Assembly (NCBI GenBank): GCA_026692825.1
Contig: JAPLOC010001336.1
Span: forward strand, 1 to 5,311
Length of the DNA: 5,311 nucleotides
Source of the DNA: Planctomycetota bacterium
Lineage (GTDB): Bacteria; Planctomycetota; Planctomycetia; Planctomycetales; Planctomycetaceae
Reading direction: 5' to 3'
The position numbers and the translations under genes are program-made. Below are positions 1 through 5,311 of the stretch, one piece after another; position 1 is the stretch's first letter, and each line of letters opens with the position of its first letter. Under the pieces are notes generated by a model. That model saw only the letters and a program-made list of their open reading frames with translations, had not been told where the DNA came from and searched no databases.

Positions 1-3000
1 TACACAATCACCGCCGAGGTGGTCGACGAGTCGCGACGAACGATTGTGGGGACGGGCAACGTGCTGGTCGCCCGCAAACCATTCCAGGTGTTTGTCTGGC
101 TGGGGAACGGTTACTACCAGGTGGGCGACACGATTGAGGCGTTCGCGCATGCCCACACACTCGATCGCAAGCCGGTGAGCGGAAAGGGTGAGCTGACGCT
201 CTTCAAGGTCACTTACGACAACAAACAGAATCCGGTGGAAACCGCGATTCGCACCTGGGAAGTCGACACCGACGACCAGGGGGATGCGCGACAGAAAATC
301 GCCGCGACGGAAGCGGGGCAGTACCGATTGGCGTACAAGCTGACCGATTCCAAAGGGAACAAACAGGAAGGGGCTTCGGTTTTCGTAATCCGGGGTCAGA
401 AATTCGACGGCCGGGAGTTCCGGTTCAATGATCTGGAACTGATCACCGACAAACGCGAGTACGCGCCGGGCGAGAAGGTCAATGTCCTGATCAATACGAA
501 TCGTGCCGGTGGTGCGGTGCTGCTGTTCCTGCGTCCCACCAACGGCATCTACCTCCCTCCGAAACTGATTCGGCTGCAAGGGAAGAGCGTGGTCGAAACC
601 GTAGCCGTCGTGCAGAAAGACATGCCGAACTTCTTCATCGAAGCGGTAACCGTCGCGAATGGCAAGCTGCACTCCGAGACGCGCGAAGTGGCCGTTCCGC
701 CAGAAAAACGGGTTTTGAATGTGGAGGTTGTTCCCTCAACTACGGAGTACCTGCCGGGCGCGGCTGCCAAGGTGAAAGTGAAACTCACCGATCTGACGGG
801 AAAACCGTTCGTCGGATCGACCGTGGTGTCGGTCTACGACAAGAGTCTGGAGTACATCTCCGGCGGCGGAAACGTCCCCGAAATCCGCGAGTTCTTCTGG
901 AAGTTTCGGCGGAATCACTATCCGCAGACCGAATCGACATTGCAGAGATCGTTCAGCAATCTGCTGAAAAGCGGGGAGATCGGCATGTCGAATCTCGGCG
1001 CGTTTGGCGACCTGATCGTCGAACAAATGCAAGGCTTGGGGGGGCCTCCCGCAGGTCCTGGTGGTTTCGGCGGCGGCCGTGCGAAGGGCATGCTGATGCG
1101 CGGGATGCGTGGCGGTGGCGGCGGACCTGGAGGAGGCGGTGGTGGTCCCATGGCACCCATGGCGGCGGCGATGGAAATGGATGCGGCCCCAGCGTCTGAT
1201 CGCGCGGGGATGACCGGGCTGGGAGCCGAGGGGGGAGGGACTGCGGATGTCGCGCCAACGGTCCGCTCGGAATTCGCCGATCTGGCGTTTTGGGCGGCGG
1301 CCGTTACGACGGCGGCCGACGGGACCGCCGAGGTCGATTTCAAAATGCCCGAGAATCTCACCGGCTGGAAAGTGAAGGTCTGGGGACTCTCGCACGGTGC
1401 CCGGGTGGGGCAGGGGGAGGCGGAGGTTGTCACACGGAAAAACGTGATCGTCCGTTTGCAGGCACCGAGATTCTTCGTCGAGAAGGACGAAGTCGTGCTG
1501 TCGGCGAATGTCCGCAATGAGTTGAAGGCGGCGAAGTCAGTGAAGGTCTCGCTTGATCTGACCGGGGGGACACTCGAACCGCTGTCACCTCTCACCTCGA
1601 CCGTCGACATTGCCGCTGGTGCCGAGACACGGGTGGACTGGCGGGTCAAAGTGACTCACGAAGGGGAAGCAGTTGTGCGGATGTCGGCGATCACCGACGA
1701 GGAATCCGACGCGATGGAGATGAAATTCCCAGTCTACGTTCACGGCATGCTCAAGATGGAGTCGTACAGCGGCGTCGTTCGGCCGACGGACGAGTCGGGC
1801 AAGTTGGCTCTGGACATTCCCGCAGAACGCCGCATCAGCGACACCCGCATTGAGGTGCGGTTCACCCCCACGCTCGCGGGGGCGATGGTCGATGCCCTGC
1901 CGTATTTGGTGGAATTCCCGTACGGCTGCACGGAACAAACGCTGAACCGGTTCGTACCAACCGTGATCACGCAGCGCATCCTGCAACGGATGCAGCTCAA
2001 CCTGAAGGACATTCAAGAGAAGCGGACGAATCTCAACGCGCAGGAGTTGGGGGACGATCGCGAACGGGCGGCGGGCTGGAAGCGGTTTGACCGCAACCCG
2101 GTCTTCGACGAAGCCGAAGTGACCGCGATGGTCCAGTCGGGAGTGCAGGCACTCACCGAAATGCAGCTTTCCGACGGCGGCTGGGGCTGGTTCAGCGGGT
2201 TTGGAGAACACAGTTGGCCGCACACGACGGCGGTCGTCGTGCATGGTCTGCAGGTCGCGAAGCAGAACGATGTCGCGCTGGTTCCCGGAATGCTGGAACG
2301 GGGCGTCGAGTGGCTGAAGCGCCATCAGGCGCGGCAGGTGGAATTGCTGAAGGAATTCGCCGTCAAGGACTCGAAGAATCCGAAGAAGGAACACGCCGAC
2401 GATCTCGACGCGCTCGTCTTCATGGTGCTTTCCGATGCCGACGTCGCCGACACCGACATGCGCGAGTTTCTGTATCGAGATCGGGTCAAGCTCTCTGCGT
2501 ACGGCGAGGCGGTTTACGGACTGGCGCTGCACCAGCAGCAACAGAACGACAAGCTGGCGATGATTCTGCAAAACCTCGATCAGTTCCTGGTCCAGGACGA
2601 AGAGAATCAGACGAGTTACATGAAGCTTCCCGCCGGGACCGCCTGGTGGTACTGGTACGGCAGCGAGGTCGAGGCGAACACCTGGTACCTGAAGCTGCTG
2701 GCGCGAACCGCTCCTCAGGATCCCAAGACTTCGGGACTGGTGAAATACCTGCTCAACAACCGTAAGCACGCCACCTACTGGAGCAGTACCCGCGACACGG
2801 CGTACGCGATCGAGGCGCTCGCCGAGTATTGGAATGCATCGGGTGAAGATCAGCCCAATCAGACAATCGAAGTGTGGTACGACGGCCAGAAGGCGAAGGA
2901 AGTCCACGTCGACAAGTCGAATCTGTTCACGTTTGACAACAAGTTCGTGCTGTTTGGCGACACCGTCGAGACCGGCGCGCGGACCGTGGAATTGCGCAGG

Positions 3001-3549
3001 AAGGGAAAAGGTCCGGTCTACTACAACGCGTACGTCACCAACTTCACGCTGGAGGATCAGATCACCCGGGCCGGCCTGGAGGTGAAGGTGAATCGCAAGT
3101 ACTACACGCTGACGAAGACGGACAAGCAAGTGGCGGTCGTCGGCTCCCGCGGTCAGGCGGCGTTGCAGAAGGTCGAGAAGTACGACCGGACGGAACTCGA
3201 AAACCTGGCGACATTGAAGTCGGGGGATCTGGTTGAGATTGAACTCGAGATCGACAGCAAGAACGACTACGAGTACTTGCTGTTCGAAGACATGAAGGCT
3301 TCGGGGTTCGAACCGGTCGCAGTCCGCTCGGGTTACGGCGGCAACGAGATGGGAGCGTACATGGAGCTGCGGGACGAACGGGTGGCGTTTTTCGTCCGCT
3401 CGCTGCCGCGCGGTAAGCACAGCGTCTCGTACCGGATGCGAGCCGAGATCCCCGGCAAGTTCAGCGCCCTCCCCACACGGGCGAGCGCGATGTACGCCCC
3501 CGAGCTGAAGGGGAATTCGGACGAGATCAAGCTGCAGATTGAAGACTGA
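1..3549 (+). CDS. Alpha-2-macroglobulin family protein, thioester type (5'-truncated by the window)
   Basis: Bacterial A2Ms are envelope or periplasmic protease traps: cleavage of a bait region exposes a Cys-Gln thioester that covalently captures the protease. The reading frame is open from base 1, so the start and any signal peptide or lipobox lie upstream; residues here count from base 1 (1182 in the window). In order: MG-type beta domains (about 1-145); bait-region domain (about 147-340) followed by a Gly/Met-rich insert (345-413); A2M domain opening with VRSEFADLAFW (421-431); further MG/CUB-like sheet; thioester motif PYGCTEQ with Cys643 and Gln646; alpha-toroid thioester domain with SDGGWGW (724-730) and DTAYAIEAL (932-940); second CUB part ending GPVYYNAYV; receptor-binding-like MG domain (about 1014-1182). 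Family members are usually about 1500-1900 residues, so several hundred are missing. Cys643 is the only cysteine in the visible part. The gene converges on the thioredoxin-like gene. The family call is very secure; the target protease is unknown. Confidence 0.95.
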   Translation, partial: YTITAEVVDESRRTIVGTGNVLVARKPFQVFVWLGNGYYQVGDTIEAFAHAHTLDRKPVSGKGELTLFKVTYDNKQNPVETAIRTWEVDTDDQGDARQKIAATEAGQYRLAYKLTDSKGNKQEGASVFVIRGQKFDGREFRFNDLELITDKREYAPGEKVNVLINTNRAGGAVLLFLRPTNGIYLPPKLIRLQGKSVVETVAVVQKDMPNFFIEAVTVANGKLHSETREVAVPPEKRVLNVEVVPSTTEYLPGAAAKVKVKLTDLTGKPFVGSTVVSVYDKSLEYISGGGNVPEIREFFWKFRRNHYPQTESTLQRSFSNLLKSGEIGMSNLGAFGDLIVEQMQGLGGPPAGPGGFGGGRAKGMLMRGMRGGGGGPGGGGGGPMAPMAAAMEMDAAPASDRAGMTGLGAEGGGTADVAPTVRSEFADLAFWAAAVTTAADGTAEVDFKMPENLTGWKVKVWGLSHGARVGQGEAEVVTRKNVIVRLQAPRFFVEKDEVVLSANVRNELKAAKSVKVSLDLTGGTLEPLSPLTSTVDIAAGAETRVDWRVKVTHEGEAVVRMSAITDEESDAMEMKFPVYVHGMLKMESYSGVVRPTDESGKLALDIPAERRISDTRIEVRFTPTLAGAMVDALPYLVEFPYGCTEQTLNRFVPTVITQRILQRMQLNLKDIQEKRTNLNAQELGDDRERAAGWKRFDRNPVFDEAEVTAMVQSGVQALTEMQLSDGGWGWFSGFGEHSWPHTTAVVVHGLQVAKQNDVALVPGMLERGVEWLKRHQARQVELLKEFAVKDSKNPKKEHADDLDALVFMVLSDADVADTDMREFLYRDRVKLSAYGEAVYGLALHQQQQNDKLAMILQNLDQFLVQDEENQTSYMKLPAGTAWWYWYGSEVEANTWYLKLLARTAPQDPKTSGLVKYLLNNRKHATYWSSTRDTAYAIEALAEYWNASGEDQPNQTIEVWYDGQKAKEVHVDKSNLFTFDNKFVLFGDTVETGARTVELRRKGKGPVYYNAYVTNFTLEDQITRAGLEVKVNRKYYTLTKTDKQVAVVGSRGQAALQKVEKYDRTELENLATLKSGDLVEIELEIDSKNDYEYLLFEDMKASGFEPVAVRSGYGGNEMGAYMELRDERVAFFVRSLPRGKHSVSYRMRAEIPGKFSALPTRASAMYAPELKGNSDEIKLQIED
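1033..1239 (+). repeat. Gly/Met/Ala-rich low-complexity insert in the A2M bait region
   Basis: Residues 345-413 of the macroglobulin contain 28 Gly and 8 Met in 69 residues. The densest part, residues 371-382, is Gly apart from one Pro. The segment lies directly before the conserved VRSEFADLAFW start of the A2M domain, where the protease-cleavable bait loop sits in this family. Five basic residues (Arg360, Lys362, Arg367, Arg370, Arg401) would offer trypsin-like cleavage sites. That this is the exposed bait is inferred from position and composition. The DNA is correspondingly rich in GGN codons and includes a run of seven G at 1038-1044. Confidence 0.8.
1927..1938 (+). other. Thioester motif CTEQ of the macroglobulin
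   Basis: Codons 643-646 read Cys-Thr-Glu-Gln inside FPYGCTEQTLNRF, matching the CxEQ consensus of thioester-containing A2M and complement proteins. In that family the Cys side chain and Gln form an internal thioester that reacts with the trapped protease. Both residues are present, so this copy should be chemically competent. It is not one of the thioester-less A2M paralogues. His737 and His741 lie about 95 residues downstream, in the region that supplies a catalytic His in complement C3; assigning either to that role is a guess. Confidence 0.92.
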
Positions 3550-3588
3550 GCCGCTGGGGAGCGTCGCGGCGTCAGCCCGCTGAACCGT

Positions 3589-3653
3589 CGCCAGCGTGAA
3601 TGGCGCGGGCAGGGGGGGGCAATCGAAATCAATCCCCCGCCCCGCCGCTGGCG
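3589..3653. terminator. Nested inverted repeat between convergent genes, possible bidirectional terminator
   Basis: The 116-base gap between the two stop codons contains an outer perfect 8-bp inverted repeat, CGCCAGCG (3589-3596) with CGCTGGCG (3646-3653). An inner G/C arm pair, roughly 3605-3616 against 3634-3645, encloses an A/T-richer loop around 3620-3633. A further imperfect pairing, GTCAGCCC (3571-3578) with GGGCTGGAC (3657-3665), could extend the base. Position between convergent stops and high stability suggest termination for both genes. No T-run follows on either strand, so it is not a textbook intrinsic terminator, and it could instead be an extragenic palindromic repeat. Confidence 0.45.
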
Positions 3654-3665
3654 TCTGGGCTGGAC

Positions 3666-5024
3666 TTACTCCGCTTTGCCGCGTGCCTTGCGAATCAGCG
3701 GAATCAACAATTCGTCAAGTTCCTTCAAGCCTTCGTCGGCGTTGATCGTGTACAGGCCGGCGTGGAAGTGGGCGATTTTTCCGTCGGCACCAATCACGAC
3801 CCACAATGGCAATTTCGCGTTGGACTCACGGGGATCGCCGAACTTCTTCAGCAGTTTGCCGTCGTCTCCAGCCAGCGGATAGCCAAGGTTCATAAAGCTC
3901 TTCAGCCGCTGGGCCGACTTGGCGGCCGCTGGTGCCGACTGTTCCTGTGCGAAACGTTCGTCGACCGCTACGCCAAAGACTTTTACCCCCAGCTTCTTGC
4001 GACGGTCGTTGAGAAAATCGAGATACCCGACCTGGCCGTACGGCTCGACGAGCGGCTCCGATTGATACTCCCAAAAGTGCAGCACCACGATCTGGCCTTT
4101 GAGATCGTCGGCGGAGACGGTCGACTTGTCGAGCAGGTTCAGCTCAAACGCCGGCGCGGGCTTTCCGACGAACTTCTGTTGCAGGCGATTGACCTCACTG
4201 GTGCGGTCGTTCTGTCCCCGCAGATCACTGGAGACGGCGGTGACGAGACTGCTGAAGGGCGTGTCGGCCGACAGTTTCTTCAGTTCCGGAAGAACTTTCG
4301 ACACCAGGCCAAGCTGTTCATCCGAGAGTTCCGGGCGAATCTCAAGCGGTTTCCGTTTCAGGGACTTCTGGAGTTCGACCAGTTTCGTCCAGATCGCAGT
4401 CTGGCGTTCAATGTCTTCGTTCGAGAGGGCTTCGAACGCCTCGAGCTGCATCGACAGGCGGTGCTCATCCCCCTGGCCTACGAAAACCTTTTCCTCAATG
4501 GCCGCCATCAGCGGCGCGTCGGTCAGCACCCAGACCGTCCGCTTCTTTCCGATTCCCGTGGTCGCTGTCGCCTGCCAGCAAAGGCGTTCGCCGAGCTTGG
4601 TCTGCTGCGTCACCTCCCACGATTCTTTGCCGAGGTTCCACTTCGCGTCGGCCTTCAACTTGCCAGAATAAGCAATCAGTGGAAGGGGGACACTCAGCAC
4701 GGTGGGGGCACCTTCGTAGTCGTACAAGAGGTGCGGGGAGTCGCCGGAAGTGACGGCCAGTTCGCCGTTGTATTCGAGAGTGCCGAACCGCTCGGGCCAC
4801 GACCAGCCCCCGGCACCGCGTTCGGTCAGAAACCACGAAAGTTCCCGCCCGTCCGCTTTTCGCCGCACCAAACAATAGAGGTTGAACCGTTTGACCGGGT
4901 TCCCCTCACCATTGCGGACGCCGGCCGTCAGTGTTCCCGAGTAGCGGACGGCACACGCGGGAGCGTCATCCAAAGGGTTGGCCAGCCACACGGTGCAGGC
5001 AAGCAAGGCGGCGGAAAGTGACAT
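3666..5024 (-). CDS. Predicted exported protein with a C-terminal TlpA/thioredoxin-like domain lacking CxxC
   Basis: This is a 452-residue protein. The ATG at 5024 is chosen because GGAG lies 9 bases upstream and a hydrophobic stretch follows at once (LSAALLACTVWLA, residues 3-15), fitting a short signal peptide. The frame stays open upstream to a TTG at 5138, but that extension is Pro-rich and looks like leader. Cys10 in LLAC resembles a lipobox, yet no basic n-region precedes it, so lipoprotein status is doubtful. Residues 26-280 are not recognised: a beta-rich part, then a charged helical stretch (about 196-285). Residues 286-447 have the TlpA/AhpC-type thioredoxin fold: VGKPAPAFEL, a DLKGQIVVLHFW strand, then KLPLWVVIGADGKI with the probable cis-Pro (Pro406). 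Where CxxC is expected the sequence is Ser-Glu-Pro-Leu (322-325), and no Cys occurs in the domain, so disulfide reductase activity is unlikely. A binding or structural role is inference. It faces the A2M gene tail to tail. Confidence 0.88.
   Translation of the reverse strand: MSLSAALLACTVWLANPLDDAPACAVRYSGTLTAGVRNGEGNPVKRFNLYCLVRRKADGRELSWFLTERGAGGWSWPERFGTLEYNGELAVTSGDSPHLLYDYEGAPTVLSVPLPLIAYSGKLKADAKWNLGKESWEVTQQTKLGERLCWQATATTGIGKKRTVWVLTDAPLMAAIEEKVFVGQGDEHRLSMQLEAFEALSNEDIERQTAIWTKLVELQKSLKRKPLEIRPELSDEQLGLVSKVLPELKKLSADTPFSSLVTAVSSDLRGQNDRTSEVNRLQQKFVGKPAPAFELNLLDKSTVSADDLKGQIVVLHFWEYQSEPLVEPYGQVGYLDFLNDRRKKLGVKVFGVAVDERFAQEQSAPAAAKSAQRLKSFMNLGYPLAGDDGKLLKKFGDPRESNAKLPLWVVIGADGKIAHFHAGLYTINADEGLKELDELLIPLIRKARGKAE
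4050..4061 (-). other. Degenerate thioredoxin active site (SEPL in place of CxxC)
   Basis: Aligning HFWEYQSEPLVEP (residues 316-328) with the usual TlpA pattern FWATWCxPC puts Ser322 and Leu325 at the two redox cysteines. The Pro of the CxPC dipeptide is kept (Pro324), as is the downstream cis-Pro. The fold appears intact while the dithiol chemistry is lost. Both residues read cleanly from the DNA and the flanking codons are in frame, so a sequencing frameshift does not explain it. Confidence 0.82.
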
Positions 5025-5033
5025 GCGTAACGA

Positions 5034-5037
5034 CTCC
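5034..5037 (-). promoter_or_regulatory. Ribosome binding site deciding the start of the thioredoxin-like gene
   Basis: On the minus strand GGAG is followed by a 9-base spacer and the ATG at 5024. This supports that ATG over the in-frame TTG at 5138, and places the hydrophobic signal-like segment at the N-terminus. Confidence 0.6.
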
Positions 5038-5077
5038 GGGGGAGCGATTGGCGGGCTGAGGTCGGGAGGGCAGGGGG

Positions 5078-5110
5078 GGACACCGTCGACCGGGGTCGTT
5101 CCGGGTGTCC
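5078..5110. other. Hairpin in the upstream region of the thioredoxin-like gene
   Basis: GGACACC (5078-5084) pairs perfectly with GGTGTCC (5104-5110). Inside it CGAC (5087-5090) pairs with GTCG (5095-5098) around a four-base loop. On the minus strand this lies about 54-86 bases upstream of the ATG, so it would be in the mRNA leader if transcription starts beyond it. No known riboswitch or protein-binding site is recognised. The rest of 5025-5218 is C-rich on the minus strand, and I see no gene or clear promoter for the minus-strand gene in it. Confidence 0.35.
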
Positions 5111-5218
5111 GAATCGCCGCCGGGAACCGTCGCCGCAATTCGGCGAAACGGGGACCGGGGCGGGAGGGATGCTAGCACAAGTCCGGTTCCGCCGAAACTG
5201 CTGGAAATGCGAAAGGCG

Positions 5219-5247
5219 TTGACACTGCTGGTTGCGCCCCATAACCT
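5219..5247 (+). promoter_or_regulatory. Tentative sigma-70-like promoter pointing out of the right edge
   Basis: A perfect TTGACA (5219-5224) is followed by CATAAC (5240-5245; 4 of 6 matches to TATAAT, 15-base spacer) or TAACCT (5242-5247; 3 of 6, 17-base spacer). The -10 element is weak either way. A start of transcription near 5252-5254 would lie just before the GGAGAG at 5256-5261, giving a very short leader. Divergent placement from the minus-strand gene is sensible, but the call rests mainly on one hexamer. Confidence 0.25.
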
Positions 5248-5269
5248 TACGTTGCGGAGAGTACGGCTT

Positions 5270-5311
5270 GTGACGCGGGACGGTTCACTGCCGCGCACCC
5301 CACATTTTCGA
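5270..5311 (+). CDS. Possible start of a rightward gene cut off by the window edge
   Basis: GGAGAG (5256-5261) is followed by an 8-base spacer and GTG at 5270. The frame then stays open for 14 codons (VTRDGSLPRTPHFR) to the last base. The tentative promoter just upstream points the same way. Fourteen open codons in GC-rich DNA mean little on their own, and the peptide matches no family I know. It could be chance. Confidence 0.22.
   Translation, partial: MTRDGSLPRTPHFR

Noticed and set aside
1038..1044. Run of seven G in the bait-coding region as a phase-variation switch
   Set aside because: The tract is short and sits in ordinary Gly codons in the middle of a long intact gene. Nothing indicates a second expression state.
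918..1649. Pro-rich antisense frame over the bait region
   Set aside because: Its Pro-rich composition is simply the complement of the Gly codons in the bait insert.
1585..3420. Long open frame (611 codons) antisense to the macroglobulin gene
   Set aside because: Its translation is rich in Arg, His, Leu and Val with no recognisable domain, and it lies opposite a clearly conserved A2M frame. GC-rich codon bias commonly leaves such antisense frames open.
3600..5021. Long open frame (473 codons) on the plus strand opposite the thioredoxin-like gene
   Set aside because: The minus strand encodes a clear thioredoxin fold with a ribosome site and signal-like N-terminus. The plus-strand product has no domain signs and begins inside the intergenic palindrome.
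5025..5138. Upstream TTG start giving a 490-residue thioredoxin-like protein
   Set aside because: The extra 38 residues are Pro-rich, TTG is a rare start, and the internal ATG has GGAG at 9 bases and directly precedes the hydrophobic segment.
5169..5174. TAGCAT on the minus strand as a -10 element for the thioredoxin-like gene
   Set aside because: Four of six matches only, and no acceptable -35 hexamer at 16-18 bases upstream.

Overview
The window is GC-rich (about 60% by eye) and densely coding, with two convergent genes covering nearly all of it. The best guess at the host is a planctomycete. This rests on protein style: a Gly/Met-rich insert in a macroglobulin, and a secreted thioredoxin-fold protein whose CxxC is replaced inside a His-Phe-Trp-Glu-Tyr segment. 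It is inference from memory of family sequences, not a search result.

Layout. Bases 1-3549 (+) hold the C-terminal 1182 codons of a bacterial alpha-2-macroglobulin (A2M) family protein. Its start lies before the window. It carries MG-type beta domains, a bait-region domain with a low-complexity Gly/Met/Ala insert, the A2M domain, an intact thioester motif (CTEQ) in an alpha-toroid thioester domain, and a C-terminal receptor-binding-like MG domain. Bases 3550-3665 are a short convergent intergenic region with a strong nested inverted repeat, a plausible bidirectional terminator. Bases 3666-5024 (-) encode a 452-residue predicted exported protein. It has an unrecognised N-terminal half and a C-terminal TlpA/thioredoxin-like domain with no cysteine at the redox site. 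Bases 5025-5311 are its upstream region, with one hairpin in the probable leader. At the right edge there is a tentative rightward promoter, ribosome binding site and GTG start of a gene that would run out of the window.

How they relate. The two main genes are convergent, so they are not an operon. The shared theme is the cell envelope: a protease-trapping macroglobulin beside an exported thioredoxin-fold protein. No functional link is shown by the sequence. I saw no RNA gene, CRISPR array, insertion sequence or phage feature. Nothing amounts to a convincing new system. The most worthwhile oddities are the bait insert, the single-cysteine A2M and the redox-dead thioredoxin domain.
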